NCBI GenBank assembly: GCA_964030785.1
Contig: OZ034978.1
Coordinates: forward strand, 5,155,001 to 5,219,000
Length of the DNA: 64,000 nucleotides
Source of the DNA: Siderastrea siderea
Lineage: Eukaryota; Cnidaria; Anthozoa; Scleractinia; Rhizangiidae
Direction: 5' to 3'
Part shown: positions 10,621-22,700 of the stretch, in pieces
Layout of the letters: every line of letters begins with the position of its first letter
How positions within the stretch are numbered: the stretch's first letter is position 1
The notes under the pieces: model-generated
What the model was told of the DNA's origin: nothing
Databases searched by the model: none
Seen by the model: the letters and a program-made list of their open reading frames with translations, nothing else
Made by a program: the position numbers and the translations under genes

Positions 10621-11190
10621 CAGATGCTCAGAAGACTTTGATTTGCATCTGTGACAGTATACGAAGAGTTGATCGAGCGGATATCCTTAAGAGAGAGAAG
10701 CAATTCAAAAGGCAGTTCACGAAATTTCAATGTCAGATTAGTTTTTCAGCATGGTTACTTGAAATCCGAACATCCGGAAGAAATAAACTGAGGTCATGTC
10801 AAACATATTTTTTAAGATCATGCAGCCTTGTTGTCTCATCACCTCTATGTGCTTTATTAATGGAAAGAGAATTATCTATTACTGGTGGCCCATTTTGCTC
10901 TGAAGTGAAATTTCGTCGCAAGAAAGTGTCGGCCTGGCTAAGCTGTCTTGCCCGCCGAAACGCGCACGTGTACATGCAAAAACCTCAGCCGGTTTGACCC
11001 CGGGAGCCGGCATTGCGATGCTGGGATCCCAGCTTAAACCCGGGCTGAGACTGTTTCACGAACAAGTTACGAATTAGTTGATTTTTGATGTGTCGACGGA
11101 AATGCCGAGGTCTTGGTAAACCCAGCTGTCCCAGCTAACACGGAAAGCCCGGCTTATCCGTGCAATCGGTAAAGCCCCACAATTTTAGCA
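10621..11190. other. Segment absent from the right-hand repeat copy
   Basis: This piece interrupts the left copy of the repeat block and has no counterpart between 14890 and 14970. It includes a GC-rich part at about 10985-11165 with CCCGGG-containing words, similar in flavour to 41770-41870. The 119-codon frame at 10638-10997 has no recognisable domain and is probably chance. Confidence 0.45.
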
Positions 11191-11274
11191 TGGCAAACAG
11201 AAATGACGCTTTTGTTACCCAGTGTTAAATTAATAAAACACTTCTTCATTTTGTTTACCACACAAGTACAAGCC

Positions 11275-12363
11275 AGTTGACTTCCGATACTCGAACCTTC
11301 AAGGGAAATGGAAAAAGGTTCGAGTTATGGGGAGCATGAGTCATCAAAAGAAAGCATCAAAGGACCAGAATCACAGAAATTAAAGGAATCAGCCACCCAA
11401 TGCTACCTTTATTCATTCCGAAACGTCAGCTAAACTTCTGACACTAGAAGGCAGAAATATACCGAATCAAGTTTAACGTGATTAATCCTTCGTAACTCTC
11501 TTTGGCTTACACACAAATGCAACAACTGCCAAAGCTTGTTTTCGAGAGTGCTAATTGTAGTCTATTTTAATGCATAACACACGCATGTTTCAATGGACAA
11601 CAGTTGTCAAACAAGGTTCAAATTATCGAGGGTAAAATAAGTAAAAAAATTAACTGAACGAGAGGTTCGAGTTATCGAGGGTAAAATGTGTGGAGCAAAT
11701 CTGGGGAAAAATCTATTTTGGTTCGGCTAAGCGCGAGCTTCGAGTTACCGAGGGTACGAGTTATCCAGTCAATTGTAAGTGCGAGGTGCAAAAAATAACG
11801 TGTAAGTTGCTGTGTCGAGAAGACCTAAAATACTGCGTGACTCAGAAGCGCATCATTAAACATAATAGTCCAAAACAAGGTCCTCTGAGAACGGATTATT
11901 TTTTCTTAAGCTTGGCTAAACGCCGGTCATTCTATCTCATAACAAATAAGACATTTAAGTTCCCTAAAACAGCTTAGTTGCTATTCTGAACTGAACGATG
12001 TCAATATTTACTGAACGCAACAAGTCTTAGATCTAGACCTGTAGATATCTAGGAATTAAGCAAGTGTCAATTGTAAGTGCGAGGTGCAAAAAGTAACGTG
12101 TAAGTTGCTGTGTCGAGAAGACCTAAAATACTGCGTGACTCAGAAGCGCATCATTAAACATAATAGTCCAAAACAAGGTCCTCTGAGAACGGATTATTTT
12201 TTCTTAAGCTTGGCTAAACGCCGGTCATTCTATCTCATAACAAAAAAGACATTTAAGTTCCCTAAAACAGCTTAGTTGCTATTCTGAACTGAACGATGTC
12301 AATATTTACTGAACGCAACAAGTCTTAGATCTAGACCTGTAGATATCTAGGAATTAAGCAAAG
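11275..12363. repeat. Diverged repeat block, left copy, second part, with pogo-like terminal motif
   Basis: The block starts with CAGTTGACTTCCGATACTCG, which resembles the inverse of the terminal sequence at 13965-13992. It matches 14980-16145 in order. It contains several TTCGAGTTATCGAGGGTAAA words. The pattern of TCGAG-containing terminal and subterminal repeats is typical of Tc1/mariner pogo-like non-autonomous elements. The family assignment is inference. Confidence 0.55.
11768..12363. repeat. 298-bp tandem duplication
   Basis: Two nearly identical 298-bp copies start at 11768 and 12066, each opening GTCAATTGTAAGTGCGAGG and closing CTAGGAATTAAGCAA. Only a few substitutions separate them, such as AAAAAATAACG versus AAAAAGTAACG. 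The right-hand repeat block at about 15842-16130 has a single copy, so the duplication arose in this copy. Confidence 0.93.
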
Positions 12364-13740
12364 AAAAGATTATCTTCCGTGTCAAGGGATTAATTGCTAA
12401 CGGCACCATCGCGTAGCTCTCAGGGCCTAAAATCAGAAGTAAGCATCAGTTTGAAATTTTGGGCTCTCAGTCTCCCTAGGGGAATGCGCTGAATGGCAAC
12501 CGCTTCGAAATAATTCAGCTGTTTACAGCGTTTCAGAGAACAGGTGAAATCTTAGCCGTATCCTCCAGGCTACAAGACCAAAACTCAACCATCTAGATCG
12601 TCTCTAATGATATTTGAATCTGTTCTCCCTGTATCTTGGAGAATGAATGTTGTTCAATCAATTGAAAATGTCGAGGAAAGTTTGTTGTTGTCTTCCCTGC
12701 GCTATAGAGCTAAGCATCGCATTTTGCAGGCTGGACTACTGATCAGTTAATAACCAATCATTGACCAATATACCACAAAGGAAAATAATGAGAGCGTGAA
12801 CACCCAATCCTATAAATAAATACCCTGTCCCTCATAAGCCCTTCACTGCAGCCATCACCTATATCGCAGATCTTGCACCCTCTACATGCACTGTGAATTC
12901 AGCCAATTTTAATTTGCTTTTATATAAAATGGCTTAAACTTAGAATTTTTATTCATGCTATATCCGTTGTGATAACTTTTGCTCACTGATTCAGTGCATA
13001 ATGAGAACTCAGCTGTACATTAAGTGCACAACAGCAAGTCTTTTATGGATGTAGAGATCAAAGCAACGCGCACAGCCTGGCTAACTATGGCTAACTATGC
13101 TTGTGTTCAATAATAATGTTGAGTATTTAGTACACAGGGAGCATCGTCTGCTAAGTTTTCTTCAATAAATTTTAAAAGTTTTCATTTGAAATCCAATTCA
13201 GTGCTCACCTTGTTCAAAGAGGACATCAGCTGTGGAAAATCTGACATTAAATGTTGCTCAGAAATTAATATTGGATTGTTTATCGTGAGTTCTGAATAAG
13301 AGTCAGGGTTGACTCCAAGTTTGCATATAATATAGTAAACAAAGGAATTTTTGGTTTGGAATTAGTTTTTGTGTTTGATCTTGCACTGACTTCAGTAATT
13401 ATTTACTAGGCTTTTAGGGTTAAGCACTGATTTTTTGGCTACACAGAATCGCTACATCCAAGCAACCCTTACGCCTCTAACACATTGTTCATCTCTTGAA
13501 ACCGAGCGCTCGCACATACGCGCCTTTTTAACGTAGCAATCAACTTGAAAGGCAACGAATTTTAAAATGAATGACACACATACAAGTGCAAACAGAACTG
13601 ATAACCTGCAGCTGGCAAGTAAACTGGCAAGAGGAAATTTGCAAAACGAAATTGACACGAAGGACAATGGAAACTTCAAAACTATACGCTACTTAATAAT
13701 TATATATTTTATTCGAAAATTGATTCATATGGAGTATGTT
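12364..13740. other. A/T-rich stretch between repeat blocks, no gene seen
   Basis: No exon with paired splice sites, no conserved peptide and no clear repeat could be supported here. Short frames at 13452-13679 (minus) and 13567-14016 (plus) overlap the repeat boundary and look like chance. Confidence 0.4.
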
Positions 13741-13759
13741 TTGTCTCATTCATTGAGAA

Positions 13760-13994
13760 ACGAGGTTCGAGTTATCGAGAGTAAAATTATAAAAAAAAAT
13801 TACCTGAAGGGAAAAGAAATTCACTTCGAGTTTAGCCGGGGCTTGAGTTATCGAGGGTTTAAGGTATTGAGGTTAAATCTACACAAAGTGATCTACAGTA
13901 AACGTATGGAGCCAATACAGGGAAAATCAATTTTGGTTCGAGGTAGCGCGAGCTTCGAGTTACCGAGGGTTCGAGTTACCGGGAGCCAACTGTA
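13760..13994. mobile_element. Terminal part of a pogo-like (Tc1/mariner) non-autonomous element
   Basis: The segment is dense in TTCGAGTTATCGAG, TTCGAGTTACCGAGGG and TCGAGGTAGCGCGAG words and ends with CGGGAGCCAACTG followed by TA. A CAGT-starting terminal repeat next to TA is a hallmark of Tc1/mariner/pogo elements. A similar inverted end at about 11275 could be the partner terminus, which would make a roughly 2.7-kb element. No transposase is visible. Confidence 0.55.
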
Positions 13995-16145
13995 CATGAA
14001 ATTTGCACGTGACTAAACGATGAGGAAGCGGAAACTATTTGGTTTTCCGTTTAACGACAAACAAAATAATTTCCGCTTCCTCATCTTTTAGTCACGTGCA
14101 CATTTCATGATTTTCCGCGTCCTCATCTTTTTGCTATATGCACATTTCATGTAATCTATTTCAGTGCTTCCTCATCTTTTAGCTATCTGTACATTTCATG
14201 TAATCAATATCTGCTTCCTCATTTTTTAGTTGTATCGAACATCTTTTACTTGTAGCTATAGGACATTTAAATTCCTATTCATAGCGCACAACACTGATGT
14301 AAACACCTTGCCCCTTTGATCAGTTTCATTTATTACACATAACATTGATGTAATGATATTTCGATTTTTTGTGCGCAGAAAAGCACTATATGTCCGGTGC
14401 CACGTAGTTATTAGAAACTATTAAGGTTAGTGGTCGCGATAAAGTAGATATAAAAGAAATTTTGTGAACTGAAAGAAGTTTTACTGCGAGTTTTTCGCAC
14501 AGATAGTAAGTTTATTTGTATAGCGAGTTCCTCTTACCGCTGCTACAGTTTGCAAAGCAGTAATTTTGCTCAGAATATCGCAAAAACATTTTTTCGTGAC
14601 ATAAGAATCGAAGACTGAAAACTTCTTTATTCAATGAAAAGCTATGAATTTTCGCTGTTTTGATAAAGGTACTTTTGCGGAGAATATTTTGTAATTTTGC
14701 TCATATTTACAATGTAATTTTTTTTTGTTTTTAAAACCGCGAAAGTTAACGCTTTTTTCCCAAAGAGTTCCCGTGTAAGAACTTGACACGTCTTCCTTAA
14801 TCAGCTTTTCGACTTAAAGAGAATCGGTATTTGTTAAACTGTTTACGCTATAGGAAAACACGACTCGATAGCTTTGTTTCTAACTAATGTTTGTCTCTCA
14901 CTTCTAAGGGGAATAAGGAAAAAAAGAGGAAGACGCTCAGAAATAGAAAAATAAGAACTTTTATTTGTACCTGTGAAAACCGAAGAAGGTTTGAGTTATC
15001 GAAACGTCAGCTAACGAGCTTCTAACACTAGAAGGTAAAAATATACCAAATCAATTTTTAACTGGATTAATCCTTTATAACTCTCTTTGGCCTAGTCGCG
15101 AATGCAACAATTTCCAAAGCTTGTTTTCGAGAGCGCTGGTTGTTGTCAATTTTAATCATAACACGCGCAGTTGTCCAACAAGGTTCGAATTATCGAGGGT
15201 AAAATAAGTGAGAAAATTAACTGAAGCCAGAAAACGGCTTGACTTCTAGGTATCGAGAGGTTCGAGTTATCGAGGGTAAAATTACAGTTAGTGTATGGAG
15301 CGAATCCAGGGAAATTAGTCCGAAATTCCCGGGGGGGCACTCCCATATACACGCTATATGGGTATGTGCCGCTGTGAAGGGTATGGTTTTCAAGCTGTTT
15401 AGTCTGGGATAGGGTACGGAAATCAGAGAGTTTTGGTCTAGAATAGGGTATCATTTTCAAGGAAACTAATCAGTTGGTTGGAGAATTTAGTCTAGACTAG
15501 GTTTCCCGGCAATTGACACTAAAAAGAAATCAATTTGGCAAATTTACCGGCAACTAGCAAAGAAAGCGTTAATAGAGATGGGTTTACATACTATCAATTA
15601 AAACGCGTTTTAGTTGTTGTAATGGAGTTTCTCAAAAATAGCTAGTCTGGGATAGGGTTACGGATTTTTGGTGATTAGTCTAGTATAGGGTTGCAAAATG
15701 CACCTCAACTTGGTCTAGTTTAGGGTAAGGGTTTCAGAGTCCCAGCGGCACACCCCCGCCCAAAAATTTGCAGAGTACCCCCCCCCCCGGGAAATTAGTA
15801 CTTTGGTTTGACTAGTAAGCGCGAGGTTCGAGTTATCGAGGGTCAATTGTAAGTACGAGTTGCTGTGCGGCGAGAACACCTAAAATACAGCATGACTCAG
15901 AAGCGCATTATTAAACATGAAAGTCCAAAGCAAGGTCCTCAGAGAACGGATTAATTTTTTCTTAACCTTGGCTAAACGTAAACAATTCTTTCTTAACAAA
16001 TAAGAGCCATAAGTTCACTAATATTAACCTCAATTATTATTCTGAACTGAACGGTGTCATTATTTTCCTCTTTCGATTTTAGTTGACACAGCACTAAATC
16101 TAGACCTGCAGATGTCTAGGAATTAAACAAAGAAAAGATTAAGAT
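13995..16145. repeat. Diverged repeat block, right copy
   Basis: This matches 9791-12363 in the same order, lacking the 10.6-11.2 kb insert and the 298-bp tandem duplication, but carrying an extra MITE at 15329-15795. It shows the same GATGAGGAAGC hairpin at its left (about 14020-14092). No coding capacity is seen. Confidence 0.78.
15329..15795. mobile_element. MITE with G-run terminal inverted repeats
   Basis: The ends are AAATTCCCGGGGGGGCACTC and the inverse of GAGTACC plus a C-run and GGGAAATT, so the termini are inverted repeats. Inside, words such as TAGTCTGGGATAGGGT and GGTCTAGAATAGGGTAT recur in both orientations. The element splits a word (CCAGGGAAATTAG) continuous in the related copy near 11700. 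Degenerate relatives lie at about 34060-34510 and 39350-39800. Confidence 0.75.
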
Positions 16146-16560
16146 TGTGTTAAGGGATTTACTGCTAGAAGCATTAATTAAACCACCTAAGTATTATCTA
16201 TTATAGCGTAGCCTGTTAATAGAAAAGGATATTTTGTTTCAAATGTTTCTTTTTTTCCATTAAACCTGATTCATCAACCAAAATCTGCCTCAAAAGAGTA
16301 AGACTTGTCATGATGAACGATTTTGGGTTAAGCATCGCGGTTTGAAATGTTGGTGTCTCGGTCTTCGTGAAGTAAAAAAGCTCAGTCACAGAGTTTCCGA
16401 GAACGGGTGGAATCTTAGCCCGTTTCCCTTAGCCTTCGAGACCAAAATCAACCACCTAAATCGTCGCCAGATCTAGCTCTACGTTTAGAACCTTCTATGA
16501 AAATTATATTTCAATCTGTTCCTGTAGCTTTGGGAATAATGCATCGGTCAATTCCAGCTG
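16146..16560. other. Intergenic stretch, nothing recognised
   Basis: A/T-rich sequence between the repeat block and a C-run element. No supported gene. Confidence 0.35.
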
Positions 16561-16745
16561 CGCCCATGCCCCCCCCCCCCCCTCCCGGGAGTTACCGGGC
16601 AGTAGCAATTTTTTTTCTTGGATTGCAAATTCCCGGGGGTGGGGACACTTAAGCTGTCAAATGCCCCGCGGTGGGGACAAAGGAAGAGAGCAAATGCACC
16701 GCCCCAGGATCGCACGTCCCCAATCAACACTGGAGCAGTTTCCAT
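16560..16745. repeat. C-run and GGGGAC-rich dispersed repeat
   Basis: It starts with a long C homopolymer (about 16566-16580) and contains TTCCCGGGGGTGGGGAC and AATGCCCCGCGGTGGGGAC. A related GC-rich segment occurs at 24830-24960. It is probably a non-autonomous element. Boundaries are uncertain. Confidence 0.55.
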
Positions 16746-16979
16746 TCATTGTACAATAGTGCCACTTTCAGCATTTTAATGTGTGATTTTTCGTTTCTGT
16801 AGGCCTACCTCACCGTCTTCTAATTGTTTGTAATGGTACTGTCCGATGCTAATAAAGTTAATAACGCCAAGCAATGATATTGACTTCACAGACAACACTA
16901 CATGATAGATACCTCATCTGTTGTGAATATCTTAAAAATATGCGAAAGTATTAAAACGACGATCACTATACACGTTTAG

Positions 16980-17755
16980 AATTTAAGAGGCGATGTCCAC
17001 TAACATCGAGCGAGTGGTGGCACATGATGAAAAATAAAATTCCCTCATAAATTTTCCACGGATACCCTATGGTAATCTAAGAAACGTGGTGGAATTTTTT
17101 CCTTGAATTTTTTTGTTGAGCCCGAAAAAAATACAACAGGTTTAGGCCACGCGTGTCCTGTAAACAAGCAAAATAAACGTGTATCATACCTTCTCGTAAA
17201 CTTCGCTCTGTTTGATTCGCATCCCAGAAAACCCCCATTTTAAGCGTGGAAGTTTACTTTTGAAGTGTGTATGAAGTAATTGAGTCTTGTTTTAGATCTG
17301 TGAATTAATTTTCAAGGTCATGGCGAGCTTCTGAAAATCACAAAAATTCGCTTGCTTTGAATTCTCAATTTGGCACAGGTTTTCAAGAGAAAGTTTCCCT
17401 TCCCGGTAAAACACCAAATCACTTGAAACTCAGAATTCTTGAAAGACGAAATACCATTCTAAAATCAGGTGTAAAAATTAGTTTCGGGCTTTTTTAAATA
17501 TCAGCGCCGAGTACAAACGCTCTCAAAATCTCGATAATCACAGCATTAACCTGTCAACCAGTACAAATAATAGGCTCGTGCTTCCGACCGAATAGCCGAA
17601 AACTTGAAATTTTTTTCTTGTTTCCTTTGGTATTCGGATGAAAAGCACAGGATAAAGGTCATGTCTAGCTCACCTTGAATAAGATTTTGTCTAAATGCCA
17701 GGTTTTGTCAAGTTTTAGGTGTATTGTCCAAGGGCCATCTTGACGCGTGGAATCG
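16980..17755 (+). repeat. Left arm of a 0.75-kb inverted repeat (partner 23785-24545)
   Basis: Read forward, this arm matches the reverse complement of 23785-24545. Shared words include GTGGCACATGATGAAAAAT, CATACCTTCTCGTAAACTTC and AAAATTAGTTTCGGGCTTT. Here the shared reading frame is broken by a TAA soon after SFGLF and by indels, so this copy looks like the decayed one. The arms enclose about 6 kb of nested elements and could be ends of one large insertion or remains of an inverted duplication. Confidence 0.85.
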
Positions 17756-19590
17756 ACCGTTATCTCCTGGTATCTCCAGATTGACTTTCAACTAATGAAT
17801 AACGACTCCGCCATCACATTCACATCCCTTAACGAATGGCAAATGAATTTTCAAAATCTCTTAGTGTTAATTCCCTGACGACACTAAATAACTTTGCAGT
17901 GATCTCTACATTCATCTCTGAAACCGCACTGTTATTATGGTCTGATTTAACTGAATTTGTCTGTCACGCAACGGGTTCTCAGGTCAAGTCACAGGATAGG
18001 TTTTGGTGATGGGATTGCAAAAATGGGAAAAAAGTCGAAAGATTAGGACGTCTGAAATAACTTAAGCTATGAAAGAAATTGTACAAGATAGAAGGCGATA
18101 TAAATAGTGATGGCGTTTGTTTCAGCAACTCGACCGGAATGACAGTTTTCATCCCAGATGCCGGACTACCCGAATGTAAAAACAAACCGCAGAGATAGCT
18201 GAATTTTTTTTCCCATGATTTGAACTAAAGCATATCGAAGGTTAACAAAGAAGGCATCCATTTGTTTTTTACAAGTTCCCTGAAATTTTTAAGTTCACTT
18301 TTCTCTGTAATCGTGAGTTTTGAATGCGTAGCACTTGGCTACAACTGTGTTTGTTTACTCAGAGTCCGTCCCTCTGTTTGATGTCATGTTACACCGCCGA
18401 AGTTTTGCCTGAAATATCTTTCGACTAGTTAAATAGAGTGATACTACATATGACAGGACTATTCACCGCACAATTCCGACCTGTGCAAAACAAGTTACAG
18501 ATTACATGGATGTACATTTTGTGACGCTCTGGCGAGAGGAAAAAATTGTCACATCTTCACTAGAAGCAGAAAGTATTAGCTTGTCTAAATTAGCAAACAT
18601 TGATATATTTTTTGATATCTTACTGCAGAGTTCGGCTTTTCAAGACACGAATATTCCCTAGCGCGAATGGATTTTAGGATATTCTTCCCACAGCCTAATT
18701 AATTTCACGGTGAAGAATTTCAATAATATTTGGAAGCGAGAAGCTGCCATTTGCGGAAATAAAACAGTTCTTGAAAATCAGGCGTGTGAGAATTTCAGGT
18801 CCAACATTATTGGAAACTAGACAAAATGTCTTAAGTGCGGATCGGCTTTGAGTAAACGTTCAAAAACTGATAATTTTCGTTAAAAGAAAAAACAGAAAAA
18901 AAGGAAAACGCCAGATTTAACACGCAGTAGTTGTAGAGCCCTTACTCTATATTTCGGCATTGTAAAAGGATAGGTTCTTTGAAGTTGTCGAAGTCAGGAG
19001 CCCTGTAACCGAGCACAATAGCCAATCAAACCATAATCTCCCATGCCTGCGGATAGAGGTCACTTATTCTTTTCAGAAACTAGTTGCAGGCCTTTGCTCC
19101 TCTTACAAGCGATATGAACGAGCAGTTGCTGTTCCAGTTGCAAAAAAAGACTTTTCGGGTTACACTTGCAGTGTTGGAATCAGCGATGTCCACTCAGAAG
19201 TTGATTTTCTTTTCGCACGCGCGATAGTATTCTAATTAGCATTCCAAACATGGACCATTTGCCCAGCCCATCGCTCTTGTCTGGGAATTAGCTAGCGCAG
19301 AGGGAACTAATCGACGTTGGTCATGTTGAGTTCTACCAGGGCTGTCTAAGTATGCCTCGAACGGGAAAGTGAGAAAAGCAGACCGTGGAATTGGCAAGTC
19401 GGAGTCCAAAGCTTTTTGCAACACATCGGTGTCTTCGTTCCAGTGGGCTCTGGTAAGTACACTTTTTTTCGCATACCCACTTTCGTGCATTCCTCGCTGT
19501 GATGGCAGACGTCATTAAGTAGATTAACACTACCATACCAGCCCTGAAGACAGTCAGCTTCCGGCAAGACAACGCTGGCCGCTTTCACTG
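17756..19590. other. Stretch with no recognised gene
   Basis: I see A/T-rich sequence with short frames only (for example 17979-18185 and 19236-19588, minus strand). None shows a conserved motif or splice-site pair I can defend. Confidence 0.35.
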
Positions 19591-20084
19591 GAGGGCCTGC
19601 AGGGCCACCATAGTTTGCGCAGTAGTACTAGGAGCAGAGCTGGGCGTGGTGTTCAAACTCCTGGCTCCCTTTCCTCCCCATGGAGGGAAGGGAGCCTGCG
19701 ACCGCAAGGCCGGCGGAGTCTTAATCGGATACATTTCCCCCCCTAAAACTCCGGACACGATATCAAGATCCCGGTGGAGAACCATCCTTAAGCATGTTAA
19801 GTGTCACCCTGTGCGCGTCCATTACAAGCCCTTTAGTGGCCACTTGGAAGATCGATGGTGAGAGCACACTCTCGAATATACAGTTTTCCAAAGAAGGAAT
19901 CAGTCCGTGTATGAAGAGCATATGGCGTGGGACCTACAAGACCAACATCTGGGCTGAAATCTTAGGCCCTATCATCGGATGGTCCACCGTCCATAGCAGT
20001 GCTCTAAGCGAAACCGAGCTCGTTCTCCTCAACCGTGAGAAGGCGGAGAAATATCGCACAACCAACTGTCACCTGACAAACAAG

Positions 20085-20270
20085 GGGGTTAGTTTCTAGA
20101 GAAACTGTGGTGCTGCGTCGGTAGGGAAGCGAAACACAAAACTTTGTATTTATCAACTGAGTTGATAAGGTAAATTGAGCCACCGTTAAGAGATTGAAAG
20201 CTGACGTTTCGAGCGTTAGCCATTCGTCACAAGGATGGTTCTCCACCTTCGTCACCTGCACTGCTCAGAA
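20085..20270. repeat. Dispersed repeat with GTTAGTTTCTAGAGAAACTG core
   Basis: The words TAGTTTCTAGAGAAACTGTG, TGCTGCGTCGG, CAACTGAGTTGA and TTGAAAGCTGACGTTT recur in inverse orientation at 32105-32240 and 37405-37545. The core contains a small perfect palindrome (TTTCTAGAGAAA). This is a dispersed repeat family in this genome. Confidence 0.8.
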
Positions 20271-21419
20271 GATCAAGCGGAAAGCGACAAAGATCCCTGA
20301 ACATTAGGACTCCTTGTCATGATGAGTTGCAACATGAGTCGAGTTTCAAACTAAACTCTATTTTTGGTTTTATGTATAAAAGTGTAATCCGCTAGGTTTG
20401 CATAAAATGGTTTCATAAGCTTATAAAGAACGAAAAGGACGGTTCCGGCACCCCTGGCCACACTCCTGGTTTGTGCTTGAGTAAACTCAACATACATTTT
20501 TACTTTCTTACTCCTGTCTTGACCAATTTTTGAAGACCAATACAAAGAGACCTAATATAATTTCTTTTTCAAAGCCCTAGTAACAGGCAAGGTTTTGGCA
20601 AGGCTTCACTGTGTCTAATGATACTGATAAATACATAAATACCGTAAACTGCCGCTTATAAGCCCCCCCCCGGTTATAGGCCCATCTACTTGTAAACAGA
20701 AAAATATATCCGGTTATAAGCCCCCCCGGATATAAGGCCCCCTCTAGTTTTCCCTGTTTCCTTAACACTGCGAAGATGAACTCTGAGCTTCTGTTTAGTT
20801 GCGTCCCGTTTACGTTCATGTTAGTTTTGATTTCGTTGTTAAAATTGAAATGAATTCGATTTATCATGACGTTTCAAAGGTTAATTAAAAACTGGTAAAT
20901 TAAATACGTATTTCGATCAACACTGCTGTGGCTCATTTTGAAACGTTTATCTTAGGGGCCAACCATTTAACTTCTGAGGGGGGGGGGGGGTTGGGTGATT
21001 TTGAAAAAAAATATCCTGCAAGTGCATTTGCGTAAGAAAAAAATTCCTGCTCAAGACTATTGTCCAAAAAAAAATTCACGCACGTACAGTAAGCTGAAAA
21101 AAATATTCTGGCAAGGTGTTTCCTGGGTTGACACATTGAACTTTATCAGCAGACTGTTAAAAGATTTTAGCATCGATCTGGACTTGGGTAAGAGGGATTC
21201 TTTGCACAATGATGTGTCCCCCTCAGATGGTTTTCTCTTTACATTTATAGCACCTCTGGTAACCAAGCTTGATACATGTTTTCTGAACTTCAAGATCACG
21301 GCTGGTGTTGTGATTTGAAGAACAATGTTTTAAGTGCACTCTAAATCAAGAATGCCAGAATAGCTGTTGGAACATGAAGTAAACTTAATTAAATATCTAT
21401 CTGATACAAAAGTGGAACG

Positions 21420-21995
21420 AGTTCTCCTGTAGCAGCCTGGACGTTTGTCAAGTACGTAAACGTGTAGGGATAGGAGGTGTGTCTTTATAGAGTGTCGTAT
21501 GCCTCGCATACCGTATGTATTCCCTCTCTTGTGGAATATTAGTATACAAGCTCGTTATGTCCATTGATACAAGGATTGCGTTCTCTGGAACTTTAGTCCT
21601 GTCAATGAAATTAATGGAGTCAGTTGACTGTATCAGTTTTTGAGATATGACTTCTGTTGTTGTGCTAACTGCTGGAGTATTATGTCAAAAAATGCTGATA
21701 ACTTCTCTGTTGGACCTGAAACTCCCGAAATTATACAAATGTAGGTCTCCCAAGTCGGTTTGTGGATTTTCGTAAGGGTATAAAAATAGGCTGGAATTCG
21801 AGGCGGGTTTGGTGTTTGACAAAGCCATTTTTCAGTCATTTCGTTAATGTAGTGTTCATTGTGAAGTACTGTAATCAATTGTTGTACTTTGCGGGATGTG
21901 TCTTCAACCATAGGTAATGCAAGAGGTCTCAGTAGTTTTCCATGTTCGTGCATGTTGTCTAATTGAATTTGCCCCTCGTTATTTTCCCAAGAAAG
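21420..21995 (-). pseudogene. Broken Penelope-like element reverse transcriptase fragment
   Basis: Minus-strand translation gives a stretch typical of Penelope-like RTs: a TKIHKP motif, then SGVSGPTEKLSAF, then AQQQKSYLK, up to about 21633. The homology then continues in another frame with FIDRTKVPENAILVSMDITS, SLYTNIPQE and PPIPTR before a stop near 21440. At least one frameshift and a missing GR in the KIHKP-to-SG interval make it inactive. The catalytic palm (YxDD) and the GIY-YIG endonuclease are absent, so this is a short 5'/finger-region remnant. Confidence 0.8.
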
Positions 21996-22049
21996 TCTGG
22001 GATGAAGCCCAAATAAAGTTTGCAAGTGAGGAAAATGATGAGAAATCAT

Positions 22050-22700
22050 CATCCAGTTTTCACATGGATGTGATCTGCGGATGTCCGTCATCGTTGAAGC
22101 TAGGGAGTGGTACCCATAAATTTGGTAGGATAAGCGACGTGGCCAAAACACTCTTATTCTACCACATTCAAATACCAGTGAAGAGAGAGTTTTTTTCTCT
22201 TATAAGGAAAAAAAAAACAGCATTTCGGCCCCTCTGCAGGTGGATGGTACGTTGGCCTCTTTGCTTACTATCAAAATAGCCAACAAAGAGTCATCTTTTG
22301 AACCACCTGCAGATTTGTTGGCCAAGGCCAAGAAAGCTACTTGCAACTACGACAAAGAGCATCAGTGATCAGAGTGAAAGCATGTAGAAGAAACTCCTGT
22401 TTTTCAGCATTATGTCATGTTAATTTGACTTCTGGATAAGTCAGAATGTTAGGAAAGAGTTGATATTAGTCCAATTAAAAGAAAAATCTGGGATCTAACT
22501 GGTTACTTTCGAAGGGCAAAATTTCTGCTCAGAATAAAGGAAAACACGTCTTAGCTACTTCAATTTTTCAAAATTTTCTGGGGGAGCATGCCCCCAGACC
22601 CCCTAGAAAGGTGACGCCTTCAGCGTCACAATAGACGACTAGACCGTCAAAAATCTCACTCTTTGTCAACAAATCAACTTGAGAGCTCTGTGCAGATTAT
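22050..22700 (+). repeat. Inverted copy of the 28430-29000 segment, frame broken
   Basis: Forward sequence here corresponds to the reverse complement of 28430-29000, including the word GGGGGAGCATGCCCCCAGA and the peptide FYHIQIPVKREFFS. In this copy the peptide frame shifts after REFFS, whereas the 28.7-kb copy stays open. Just upstream, this copy adds in frame VICGCPSSLKLGSGTHKFG. The peptide is not one I recognise. Confidence 0.8.

Noticed and set aside
11275..13994. A complete 2.7-kb pogo-like element with both ends
   Set aside because: The two putative ends are only partly similar and the interior contains an unrelated tandem duplication, so I report the ends with modest confidence rather than a whole element.
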